DNA from: Echinococcus granulosus
Lineage: Eukaryota; Platyhelminthes; Cestoda; Cyclophyllidea; Taeniidae
Assembly: GCF_000524195.1 (NCBI RefSeq)
Contig: NW_020170410.1
Location: 778,523-842,522, forward strand
DNA length: 64,000 nucleotides
Reading direction: 5' to 3'
The first letter of the stretch is position 1, and every line of letters begins with the position of its first letter. The position numbers were made by a program, and so were the translations under genes. Below, piece by piece: positions 14,361 to 26,071 of this stretch. The notes under the pieces are model-generated. The model saw only the letters and a list, made by a program, of their open reading frames with translations, ran no database searches and was not told where the DNA came from.

Positions 14361-14969
14361 CCTTGGTCAACCTTCCGCATCAGCCATCACAGTGTAATCA
14401 GTGATGTAAGAAAAACACCCACCAGCCAACCGCACCATCATCCAATTTGGGTGTGCCCGAGAAGATACCTGGCTGCAACGTCACTGACCCCCCTCAGCAA
14501 TTCCACTACATCTGGAGTTTCGTCCTGCTTGAGAGCTGTATTGGGGGTAAGGCAAATGTGTTGGCTGGCATTATACAAGAGGAGAGGTGATAAGTCGTTT
14601 AGTGGAAGTAGGGATTCGTGCCTGTACCTCCTTGTCACTCTGTCCTCACTTCAGTTCTGCCCACTCATATCTATCTGGGTTCTATCCAGCTAGTAGAGAG
14701 GTGATAGAGGTATTGCGTGTTCACTTCATAGACATCTTCATATAGGTACAGATAGACAGCTCCGTAATGTACTTTTTAAATAGCCCACGGCTATTATCAT
14801 TTGCTACCATTTGTTAATATCATTCCTGCAGAACTCAGGACCGAAGGTCGTCACAGATTTCTCCATTTGTAGTATATAGCCTTCTTCCACAACGTCAGGA
14901 TTTAGAGCATAGTGATAGAAATCATAGTAGTTGTCCTTTGGGATAGGATTCGCCTCTCGCTGCCTCCGC

Positions 14970-15160
14970 TGTAGCGACCCCAGATTACCTTGGAGACAAA
15001 AGACGTTGTAATGCTTAGACAGAATATGTGTTGCCTGCATACAGCGGGGCTTTGGGCTACTGGCATGGGTCAGAGGCCATGCCCCCCAGAGGAAGTACAA
15101 AACGGGGTCTTCAGTGCCCACCAAATCAAAATGCTGAGTTGGACAACTTATTGAATAACT
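14970..15160 (+). repeat. 3' LTR of TRIM-like copy A
   Basis: Starts TGTAGCGACCCCAGATTACC and contains the shared blocks GACAGAATATG, GGGCTACTGGCATGGG and the downstream GGAAGTAC. It is diverged from the 5' LTR at many positions, so the insertion is old. The right boundary is approximate. Confidence 0.6.
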
Positions 15161-15999
15161 ATTGTGTTATCATGGCTTCTTAATAAAGCTGAGTGTCTTG
15201 TTCATTAAAACATTTTTAAAGGGGTGTAATTTTTTATTCTTCCAACTATACAAATAACAGTATACCATTTAATTAGTTCAATTCTTCATACGCTAATACA
15301 AATTAAACCATGTTTGAAATGAGATTGCTTTGATCCAGTGAAAATAATTCTGCCATTTAATCTAGTTGTTGATGCCCTTTCCTCACAGTCGCATACTACA
15401 TTGAGGGTATAAAAGTTAAGAATGTGCCAAAAGAATTTAAGCATTACATGGGGTCAGTGTTCGCAAATACATTTGAGCATTATTATGGTTTCAAGCAACA
15501 TTTACTGCATTACGATCACATAACAGCACCGGTTTTTGTTTGAAATCCGAAAAAGGGTAGTCTCGGTCAAAAATTTGACATTTTATTTATCTCGACTCAT
15601 TGTTTAAGATAGTGTGTGTCAGACGTCATGGAGGCAAAAGTTCCTACGCTTTGAGGCCGTGTAGTTTCGTCCTTGGTAGATAATCCACAGTTTTGCCTTC
15701 ATACAGCAGATGAAACACGAAGGGAGGTAACGTATCTACTTAACATTCTATCGGTTAAAAGACCATACATTTTAAACACTGCTTCTCAACGCATACTCCC
15801 TGTTTTGAGGCTAAGGGGAGTCTTATAGGCCAAAGTCACCCTTGTCAATAATTGCTCACCGGATCGAGTGAGGGATTACAAAATGTGTCAGCGTACAAAA
15901 TTCGAAGAGAGAGATGCATGCCAAGGTAAGTGGATTATTATTCGCTTAGGTAAAGCACCATGTGATGTAGCAGGATTGGTCGGCCTGCCTCTCAAATGC
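15161..15999. other. Upstream flank of the Ebony-like gene
   Basis: AT-rich non-coding sequence leading up to the TATA box at 16001. No gene or repeat recognised. Confidence 0.4.
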
Positions 16000-16000
16000 C

Positions 16001-16007
16001 TATATAA
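16001..16007 (+). promoter_or_regulatory. TATA box of the Ebony-like gene
   Basis: TATATAAGG lies 44 nt before the ATG at 16045, placing initiation near 16030 and giving a leader of about 15 nt. The same TATATAAGG occurs before COPS4 at 25921. Confidence 0.6.
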
Positions 16008-16044
16008 GGCTAACCCACCCCGAATCGAGTTTTGGTACTCCACA

Positions 16045-19000
16045 ATGCAGGACACGACAAAAGGTAAGTGCCTTAATACACCTAAACGCTTCACCAGCCA
16101 CACAACATTATTTGGGCATAATGAGTAGTAGTAGCACAGGTAATCCACCGAGTTAGCTATAATTTTCGAAAATTTTACGGTGGTTGTATTTTTGACAGCA
16201 TCATTTTCTCATTGTAATTGAGTAGGAAATGTTTGAGCCTAATAAATTAAACTATTTAATTATTGTCCAAGTGGGAAGCTTGAAACTGCGTTCCATAGAT
16301 GTGTTTTCACTTTCCAGATATTTCCAATAAAGCCACACGGTGGTAATGGTGCGGGGTGGTTATAATGCTGGAAGCAGGGATGATATAATCAGATGTCAAC
16401 GCGGTCAATATTAAAGTGACCTCACAATACCGTGTACTGCGTTCAGAGTAGACTCAATGTCTGTCTTTTTCCTCTTGTATTTTCCGGGTAATAGTGGTGG
16501 TCACAGTTATATCTTGATGCTTAAAAACACCTCCAGGGGCTCCTAAAACAGGAGGTAAGATTGCATTATGGAATCGCATAAAGAAGTGAGGCCTCTCTAT
16601 AAGCCTGGAGAGTTAAAATAGAACCTTTATAATATGCTCTAGTAGACGATCTTGACTAAGTAGTTCGTTTGGACAGCCGAATGATGTTTTTAGTTTCATA
16701 TTATAATCAGGTCTTTCGGATCAAACTTCAGAAAGCAAAATATGCTTGAATAAGCTGGATGATATGAGAATTTTTCTGATCCCCTTAACTCTGATCATAT
16801 TGCCACTGTCAGAATTCTTACCCTTTCATTTCCACTTAATAAAATACATGAGTTGTTCCCCTTTTTGACAACTCAGGAAGATAACAGAGCAACAGCCTTA
16901 GGCCGGTGCTCAATATTTCTGCAAGAATAAGCTATTAAGGCCTCTTCTTTCACTATGAACAAATAAACCATATTCAATAGAGGTTGCACTTTGTTGTTTA
17001 CTACTACATGAGCTAAACTTTAAGGGTTTTTATCCAAAAAGTCTTATCGAGGGACGTTCAGCCGATATTAGCTCACGTATAATGGTCAGCGATTCGCTTT
17101 ATGGTGATGAAGCTGAACACTGTGAAGATCTTTTCAGTCGTGTATTTCTATTGAGGTATAGAAACCAGTATAATCACTGGACCACTCAGTGATGAATATT
17201 ACAATTCAAATGGTCTTCTGACAAATTTGCTACTCGGAGACAGGGTTTTCAACATGAAGGTTGATGCTGCCTCCATAACGGCAGTCATTTCCTTCCAAAC
17301 TGTGGGGAATGAAGTGGGAACAGTGACACAGCTATCGTTGGCTTGCCTCCAAGCCACAGTTATCAAGTTAGCATCGGTACTTCGAGAAAGGCTGGTACCG
17401 CTTTTGCACCAACGAAGTCTGGATCTGGCTTCTGAAAAAGGGCAGAGCAGGACTTTTCTGGCCACCTACATTACTACGGGAATCAATCGTGTCTTTCTCC
17501 AGGTAATGCTCTCTTTTTTGAAGAGCCAATAGTTGGCGGGCGTAAAAAAAACACTCATGACGTGAGAAACACCACTAAAACGCAACGCTTCACCATAGGC
17601 CACACTGTCATTGGTTACGCCAGTTTTTAAGCACTTCCATCTTAATGCACGAAGCCAAACAGTAGGTATGCTGACGTAAAAATGCCAATCTCTCTGAATT
17701 AAAATAAATATTAAGCGTGAACTTCAAGTTTTTGTATCTTAAAAACGCGTATAATCTGCTGACGTCATGGTCGCTTCGCCCTAACACCAGGTTATTTACG
17801 CATCTGGTGGTAATCAACCAAATGACGATGAAGTTAAGGGAGGACATTTATGGTTAGATGATCTGAATGTCAAAAATGCTTTTGAAAAGACGTCATTTCT
17901 TACCTCAAATGAGGTGATTTTGGTCTTTAGCCAAAGGTTATTGTGCATTTTCGACACTCATTACGTCCTGGGGATAAGGTTATCAAGATAAACCTATCTT
18001 GGCCGTTATCAAGACACCGGAGTTGCAGATAAAGGCAAGCGCAGAGATCACTCCTCCTCCTTCGGATTGGTATCATACGTCAAAGGATACCTGTGCGATT
18101 CGTGTTTTATAAAAGCTAACAACCGACAATTCAATTTAAATAGGCTAAATTTTACACCAAGTTTTTACTTAGCTTAGTTTCAAGATGGTAATCAATTATC
18201 AGGAAGGAATTTGCGAAACCCTTGATTGAACCATCTTACTGGATAGCATACAGAACACTTAGTAGGGGCTGTGTGCTGCATGCATGCTGCCCATTCTCGA
18301 CAAAAAAAAAAACTCTTCCTATGGGCTTTCAATTTATCAAAGCCATCAATTTACTGAGAAAACAGTTGTCAACCCAGAAGTACGCTTGATGGAATGATGA
18401 GATCCAGTCATGAAGTTCAAAGGATTAAGGTCTAGAGGAGAAATTTTGAAACTTCATGCTGTCTATACAAGTAGTAAATCATCTTATCAAATAACGTGTA
18501 GCGTCCCCAGACTTTCCTGGAGATGAGAGATGACACAATGTCCATTGTCAGCAAATAGAAGGGATTCCAACTACTAAAGTGGTTCGGAGGTCAAGGTGCC
18601 AGGAAGAGGTAAAATGGTGAAGCAACTAAGTGGCCACTTGCCAAATTTGGTATTTAAACAATTATTTATTACACATGTTCTTGCTGGTAATTTCACCGTC
18701 AGATTCCAAGTTTTGCCAATTTGAATCAAATTTCAGGATTTAGACATTGTCATAGTCAAAAACTTGCACCATCTGGGGAGCTAATTGACCTTCACCTTGT
18801 CTGAAGTTGAATTATCGTGTCACTTGTCACTATTTATTGCGTGGGTGGCTCCATTGTGACTGTGAGATGCATCATCGCAAACACGGACCTGTCAAAATCT
18901 TATTGTTGGATTTTAATGGCTGTTGCACCTATTCTAATAAGTTCATCACATAAAAAGCCTCTTGTTTTTAGATAAAACGGACAAATAAGCAGTCACGCAT

Positions 19001-22000
19001 CTCCAAAATGATGTGTCTGCTTTTGGCTAATAATTAATGATTGCACCGAGGTGCATGTGATTCTTCCTGCTCTCCGAGGTGTTTGCAAAATCGAGGATAT
19101 CCAAAAAACTTTAAAAATTAACTTGGTAAATAATCACATGACCTAGCATTGGTTGATGCTTATGACATCATAAAAAGATTGCCATAACAATTTTCTTTAA
19201 TAAATGAAAATCTCACATTCTTGCAGGCTAGAGACTGCCTTTGGGTAGAAACTATACTCTTAATTCACTTGTTAAATTAAAATTAAATGTTTTCAAGCAA
19301 CAATGCATAAACGCTTGGTATCATACTCAGTGAAGTTATTGTTTCTTGCCTTAGCTTGCGTGTATGCGTTTGTGTCTGGCCTACATTCCAATGGATAGCA
19401 ACCTCTCCGAACAGCGAATAGCCAGTATCACTGAGTCCTTTTCTCCAATAGCCTTCATCACTGATGATGATAGCGTCAGACCTGAACTTGGCCAAGTTCC
19501 TCTGTTCGCCTTTTCCAAACTACTCAGCCTGGCCGAAGCGAGCTGTAGCAAAAGCGTGGTGCCACTTTTCATGGGCATGACAAACCCCGTAATTCTACTA
19601 CTTTTCACTTCTGGGAGCACTTCACCAATTCCAAAAGGCGTTCCATTGCGAAATAGTCAACTAGCCAATCGTCTTTGTTGGCAGTGGGGTCCCACATCAC
19701 CCTTGGCTGAAATAACTGGCCCACGTCTTGCAAAAACCTCCTGGCTCTTCGTAGACGCCTTCACAGAAATGTTTGGGCCTCTACTAGGTGGTCAAACTGT
19801 CGTTGTTTCTGGAACATCTATTGTCACGAGTGAGCGACTTGTCTCCGACGTAGACTTCCTTGGACGTTTGGTCAGTCGACTTCAGATCGCCCAAATCACC
19901 AGCGTGCCCGCACAGCTGGAGTCTTGGATGAAGCAGTTGGACAGGGGGTCTGAAGCATTTAGATCTCTCCGAGCTATCGTGTCCAGTGGGCAGATACTGA
20001 CCTTCACTCTGGCAACTAAAGTGTTTGAGGTGTTTGGCCATCGACCACTGCGGTTGTTGAACCTATATGGAAGCACGGAAGTAGCTGGGGATATCACTGC
20101 GGTGGCATTTGATAGCAAAGAAGAGATTCAATCTGCAGCAGTGAAGTTACCTGCTGGTGGTCTTGTGCTGCCTGTAGGAATACCGATTCCAAACGTCGAG
20201 ATATACGTGGTCAGTGAAAACTGTAGGGAAGGTTCAATTTACGTCGTAGACAAAGGCAAAGAAGGTGAGGTGTTAGCGTCCGGTGCTGCAATTCTTGTGG
20301 AGGAACCAATCACGGCTGATCAGGCTCCGAAGTAAGTCTTACAACTTTTTAAAATCAGGATTCCATCGATTCTGCACTTTGTCTCTGACGATAACCAATA
20401 TTTACCATATTAGTTTTCAGGGAATTTGTAAAAAGCATTATGCAATCCAAAGCGCAAAAATTTGTTTATTCTCTTGAAATTTCTAAGGTGCTATGTGGAG
20501 CTTTAGGAATGAGATATAATATAGGTTGAATAAAATCGGACCAGTTGTGGAAATCTACTGAGTGTTTCAATATTCTGAAGGTAGAGTTGGTCTCCAGTCG
20601 CGATATATTAATAGGTCTGGTTGCGGATGCTTGAACATGCTACCGTAAAATGAGTAAATTTCCTTCAAAATGAAACCATTAAGGTAGCATCTTCACAAAG
20701 AGGCAACACTATAGCCTATTCTTCGCGGCATTTAACGCAATTCTAAATGATCATTTCGTAGCATGTGAACTGAAATTTGACCTTCATAATCAAACGAGAT
20801 GTCACCACCAGTGTCAACGCGATTAGCATCAGCGACAATTGCTCTGGATATGCGCCATGCCCTAATGGATTTTAAGCACTAAAATTCAGATAGACCAGCA
20901 GCAACCGCACCTTGTCAAGCAATACAAAAGAAGGCATCATGTTTTTATGGCCTAAAACTGTCACTTAAACAAGAAGCTCACTGTATTGTTCCTCCAGTGG
21001 TTGGCTGGAGCAAATGCACAGCAATAATAGGACAGGTACAATCACTTACTTCTCGATCCACTGTGTGCTGGCCTTTATAGACGGACTGCTTCTCTGATAG
21101 CCAATTCCTTGTCCACACGGTCCTGTTTCTCACGCGTCTTTCGCACTGGTGACGTGGGATTCGTCTGTCCGACGAACGGTTACCTTTACATCACCGGACG
21201 CGTGGATGACATGGTAAAGGTAAATGGCGTAAAGATCTGCGTTGGCAACATTGATGAACTCTTGACCAGACTCCGATGCGAGGGCGGGGTATTTGCCGGT
21301 CTCGGTACGACTTTGACCATTCCTCTGGAGAAGGGCGAGACGGACACGCGTCTGGCCTGCTTCTACCAGCGTGAAAACATTACTGACAATGCGTTCACCA
21401 ACGCTGATCTTGCCGAGGCCGTGAGAACTCACTATTCGGCCTTTCTTAATGTCACCTTCGTGGAGGTGAGTGACTTTTAAGCCTATTTTATTCTTACGAA
21501 TCACCTACAACCTATTCCACCATCTTCGGATATCCACAGCCTGCAGATAATTGGTAAATGCTAGTAGTTTGTTTTTGATATCTCTCATCTATTTCGGCAG
21601 CTGTTTCCACACTAATATGAATCTCCGTTTAACAGTGAATCAGATTAGAAACGCTAAATATTTTGTGATGACAATATCTTGCCTTCATGTTTTATTCGAT
21701 TAAAATCTTGTACCTCACCCTGCGATGACAAACAACCAAACACACGACCTATTTGTACGATCATGACTGGTACCGCTCAGGTACAAGGCTGGCAAAGTAT
21801 GGAAACTCTGTTTTTGTACTATGAGAATCTAACCTCCGTTTAGACAGTTTATGACCTCTGTTAGGGCACATGAATCAGTTCAGATAGCAGAGTTTCTTTT
21901 TAAAGAGAAAGGTTTTTGTCAAGCACTTTATTGCGTTGTCCGGTCGACTACTTTTGAACTGAACTATGTTGTTTTGATGGTATAAATTTGGCATCGCTTG

Positions 22001-24917
22001 ATAATAGAATCAGTCTGTTATCACTCTTTCCCCTAACACTATTGAGACCTATTATTTATTTTAAACCCATACTAGAATGTACTGTATTGATACATATGTG
22101 TGTACCATTGACCATTCGGTGTCCGGTAATGGCATCCTATCTGCCGTTTACATCTGTTGGATACCCTTTTACATTGGTCCTACTAAACTGCCAGCGATCC
22201 ATTTAATCATATAAGCATAACTATATTTATCATACCAAATGCTGTGCAATCACTATCGTGATAAACTCTACACACGTATCCTCTTTCCAACTTTTCAAAC
22301 ATGTCTGCTGGCCCACTATCCTCCTTCTCTTTTAGGTGCCCTCATTCCCTATTCAAAAGCAATCAGGGAAGATTGACAAGGTGAGACTGAGACAAGACTT
22401 TCAGAGCGGTCACTATGACCATGTGACGCGTCCTGCCGATAATAGCATTAGGGCCATGGCAACGGCAGCTGACAACCAACGTGAGGCTATTCGGAGGATG
22501 TTTGCAAAGCACCTCAGTCTATCCGAGGCTGATGGAGAACCCAGCGACGAGAAGGACTTCTTCCTCATTGGAGGGGATTCAATAACGGTATGCTGGGTAG
22601 TCGGTAGTTATGGGTGGATAGGTGGACGGATGGATGGACGTATGGGTAGATCTTGAATAATTTTGAGGCAACCATCTCCAAATTTCATGTTTACTGGTGT
22701 TGATTGTTTATGCACAAAGTGTTAGCATACACCATCTACCAAGCACACCATATGTAGGTATATTCACCCTTAACTTTACTGTCTTGGTATTTCACATACA
22801 CAGTAGATTAGACGATCACAACTGGGTGGGGCACGAATTATAAATCACGTTAAATGCTGCTACATCATCGAAGGTTCATAAAGAGTTTCCAAGGCTCGAG
22901 CAAAAAACATTCAGTTTGCAAATAGCAGTAGATATTGAAATCACGTGTAAGCGCCTACACTTTAGATGATAAACTTTTGACTCTGTAATGGGAGCTATTG
23001 TTTTGGTGTTACTGATGCTAAATCAAAAGTAGTTGCTTAACAGTTGAGTTGTAGTTATCTGGCACGATCGTGAATATGGTAGACGACTCAGACGGCTAGG
23101 TGAGGAGAAGAGCGGAAAGTAGGAGAGTTGAGGTGGTTTAAATACTTTGAATATTGGTACGTTTGCGATCGACCTATCTCAACCCATCTAACCATTCTTG
23201 ACTGCTAAATTACAAGCTTGTCTTCAGGATCTTTTCATCCAGTTAGGTGCGGTAGATATTCGCTTGCTATAGATACGTAGCAACGCGTCTTTGAATTACG
23301 AGGCTGAAACATGGCCAGTAATGAATAACAAAGAGGATGCAGGCAGCTTTAGTTCTCCATCTACCTCATCCTACTGCTGTGTGGCAAGGTAACTGCGTTG
23401 CCGCCGAAAAAAATTCATGTTTATTGCATGAGCGCTTTCAATCGCGACGGTGCACACCCGTACGACGTCATGAAAGGTTTTACTGGTTTGTTTTAAAACG
23501 ACTAACGCTAATTAGATCCTACTGATAATTTAAGCGATTAGAGATAAGGATACTACTTCCGCTTAGGTCCCATACCATCCACCCTGGTCTTAGCTAAAGT
23601 GTTCTGTGGAGTCGGTTTTTTGAGGACAAAATTGTTCAAAAAGATCCATAATTTATGACATCAGCAGACCAATGATCTGTTTGATGGCCGAATGCTAGTT
23701 AGTTTCTTTCTCATATGATTCAAATTACTGTAAGATAGAGTCTTCATAACTATACTAATCTACTGTTGATCAAGTTCTCTATCAATACTCTTTTAACTAT
23801 AACCATTAGGTAAGAAGAAGGCTTGAATTGTCGATGACGAGGACATCCAAGACTTATTACCTATTGAAAGCCCTAAATTACATTATTGACGGTCTAACTA
23901 ATACCCTGTGTGGATGAATGCAAAAGATCTTAGAGGTAAGGTTAGTGATAGATTTGGTCAGTCCTTCACATTACATTGTGTATTTCTTCTTAGGCAGCAA
24001 TTATAGTATCAGAATTACGGAAGCAGGGTTTTGGAGTAAGTCTAAACGACTTCGCAGCGAATAAGAAAATTGGCAAAATCTTGGACATGCTCATGAGTCA
24101 GCGTCACCTGTGTCAAGGGCTGCCACATTTAGGCCTCAAGAAACGACTATTCATCCGCGAATATCAACCCGGAAAAACATTCCCTGATCAACCTTTCCAC
24201 GATGCTTACTGTAGGGAGGTAATTGCCGAAATTATTGCCGAATCCTTTGTACATCGCGATCCTCTGTCACAAATGATTGGTCTGAGCAAAAAGACAATGC
24301 GCCAAAATGTTTTTGGTCGATTGAAGCAATTTGAAAATATGCCAGGACTTGCCTACGTAGCGGGGTTTACCGAAGGTGATCCTGACGGCCCACTTGAAGT
24401 CCTGCTTCCTGATATCTGTGCAGTGACAATTGGCTTTCCAGCTTCCAGTCCACCCTCACCAGGAGTTGAAGATCCCAACTACTACCACTTAGAGGAGGCT
24501 TTTGAAATCTGTAATACCGAGGCTGGTAAACTGGAAGATGCTAGTAAATGCTTCTCCTCTGGATTACTTGGCGCAAGACACGACAACACAGATGGTGGAG
24601 AAAGAATCCAACTTTTGATCCTTCTAGAGGAAGCATTCATTGATGGTGTTAAAAGAAGTGGGTACACGGAAATTCGATCCGTTAACACATCTGTAGTGAC
24701 ACAGGTAATTTCTTCTGAAATAACAACATCAACAATCTAGTCTTCTTTCCAATGGACGCTTATAATAAAGCGTTTATTTTATCCCTCATAGGCTATGGCA
24801 GAAGAATTAGGCTATGTTCACAACTGCACTCTGAATCTTGCCAGTATTTTGGAAGCCCGTGGAGTCAAATGCAATCAGAAAAGCCTGATTTGTAAAGTAT
24901 CCACGCTCCATTTGTGA
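16045..24917 (+). CDS. Ebony-type beta-alanyl-amine synthetase (A-T-amine-selecting domain)
   Basis: Exons 16045-16063, 17062-17155, 17244-17502, 19355-20331, 21081-21465, 22336-22587, 23994-24704, 24792-24917; all joins are GT-AG and in phase, giving about 940 aa (Drosophila Ebony is 879). Order: adenylation domain (about 15-640), carrier domain, then about 255 residues like the GNAT-fold amine-selecting domain of Ebony. Seen motifs: A3 LLFTSGSTSPIPKGV (odd, see findings), A4-like VDAFTEMFGPLLGG, A5 NLYGSTEVAGD, A7 FRTGDVG, A8 GRVDDMVKVNG, A10 SGKIDK, and the carrier motif FFLIGGDSIT whose Ser takes phosphopantetheine. Ebony activates beta-alanine and couples it to dopamine, histamine or related amines in the cytosol; that substrate pair is inferred here. 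The C-terminus has no PQQ-type repeats, which argues against AASDH. The six-codon first exon rests on TATA, donor and phase; the alternative start is ATG 17082. Confidence 0.85.
18497..18615 (+). repeat. Degenerate solo LTR of the TRIM-like family, in an Ebony-like intron
   Basis: Starts TGTAGCGTCCCCAGACTTTCC and aligns through the equivalent of the hairpin block (CTACTAAAGTGGTTCGGAGG) to GGAAGAGGTA. It lies in the intron between 17503 and 19354 in the same orientation as the gene. No second LTR was seen beside it. Confidence 0.5.
22612..22650 (+). repeat. GGAT/GGAC-type simple repeat
   Basis: Imperfect tandem GGATGGAC-like units just inside the intron that follows the carrier-domain exon of the Ebony-like gene. 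Confidence 0.5.
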
Positions 24918-25211
24918 AATGCTCTCAATGATGACTTCTTAAAAATTATTCACTTTTTGTCAAGGTTATTTAGGATTACAATTTTTCTATCCATAGGGCC
25001 CAAACTATGTAACCAAGAATTAACAAACCCTTGGTAATGCTTAGCGCGATTAAATTTGAAGGAAAATTTGTTTCTAGTCTGTCTCAAGTATGATCTAGTA
25101 ACTTCACTGTATTCACAAGGCAATACATATAGGCACCTAGAACAAAACTAGTGGAGAAAGAAACAGCGGTTCCTATCATTTTTAAGGATGGAAAGAAAAG
25201 CACCGATGTAC

Positions 25212-25385
25212 ATTAGACGGGGCGATAGCGTAAGGCTCTAATTGGTTGTTTACCATTCGGTTCTGGTGACGGGCTACTGAGGGGCTCCGCTGTTGTAATT
25301 CTCTTCCGGGCCACCTGATATCTAAGCCATGGCAGAAGCCCTAATCCCCTCGCCATGAAGGCAATACAAACCCCATCCGTCTAAT
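25212..25385. mobile_element. Possible small inverted-repeat element
   Basis: ATTAGACGG at 25212 is matched by its reverse complement CCGTCTAAT ending at 25385, bounding a 174-bp GC-richer segment between the Ebony-like gene and COPS4. It has no coding capacity. It could be a MITE-like element or a structured RNA locus; a 9-bp match alone is weak evidence. Confidence 0.3.
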
Positions 25386-25919
25386 ATTAATCCGCCAACT
25401 CCTATACACATTTGTAGTGCAACTTTATCCGTAGCATTGCCCATCCTCAACAAGACCCCAACCTGTCAAAACAAAGCAAGGAGCAAATGACGATGATATC
25501 TGAGGTTAATAAGCAATTTAATGCTACGCTTGACTTATTAAATTCATAAAATAAATAAACGGTTCAATCACGATTTTCCTAACACAGCTACTGAGGTAGC
25601 ATTTTGTGTCGCCCCACAAATGCACCATTAAATACGAAATTTTTAAACTAGTTCAATATTTCCACCAACTTAATGTATTTTTTTCTATTTTCAAAAGATA
25701 ATCTTAGAGGTGGAATTTATAGAATATTTAAATACAATTGTATAGCGGTTGTCGGTGGTTTGGTGGATTAGATGTGGATGGGGGAACATTCAGTCAGCAT
25801 ATAACTCTGGAAGTAATCTACTTAGAAAATGACAAAATGGTCGAGACCAATATTTGTTTTATTTTACACATTCACATTCTAACGTTAGAGAGAGCTTTAA
25901 TCCGTTTATTTTAACGCGC
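25386..25919. other. Spacer upstream of COPS4
   Basis: AT-rich spacer with no gene recognised. A cluster of AATAAA-like words near 25545 could serve the Ebony-like transcript, but it is more than 600 nt past that stop. Confidence 0.35.
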
Positions 25920-25920
25920 T

Positions 25921-25927
25921 TATATAA
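25921..25927 (+). promoter_or_regulatory. TATA box of COPS4
   Basis: TATATAAGG is followed about 30 nt later by a TTCGCTCAG/pyrimidine-rich stretch where initiation would be expected. The COPS4 ATG is at 26072. Confidence 0.55.
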
Positions 25928-26071
25928 GGAGTCACGGTTCGAAAGCCTTAGGTGGTCGTGAGCTTCGCTCAGAGTTTGTGCGTTTTTTCTTCTTTCGTTT
26001 GCTTATATTCCACCTTCCTTCAAGGACAGCATATTTTGTGAATATTTTCTCGTTGTCATACCCTGTCAAAG

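Larger units (their letters stand above)
14169..15160 (+). mobile_element. TRIM-like non-autonomous LTR retrotransposon, copy A
   Basis: Two diverged direct repeats that both begin TGTAGCG (14169 and 14970) flank an internal region of roughly 600 bp. The same arrangement recurs at 48732-49790, with matching internal blocks in the same order (CATCATCCAATTTGGG, GAGCTGTATTGGGGG, ATCTATCTGGGTT, GTCGTCACAGATTT). About 1 kb long, direct terminal repeats starting TG, and no gag, protease, reverse transcriptase or integrase: this fits a terminal-repeat retrotransposon in miniature. Such elements are known from taeniid tapeworms; identity with that family is inferred. The right ends of the repeats are not sharply defined. 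A short open frame ending ISIWVLSS (stop at 14691-14693) is shared with copy B. Confidence 0.7.

Noticed and set aside
16045..24917. Annotation as AASDH (acyl-CoA synthetase family member 4)
   Set aside because: The adenylation and carrier domains would fit, but the C-terminus is a short GNAT-like region and not a PQQ/WD-type repeat domain, and the A5 region fits Ebony.
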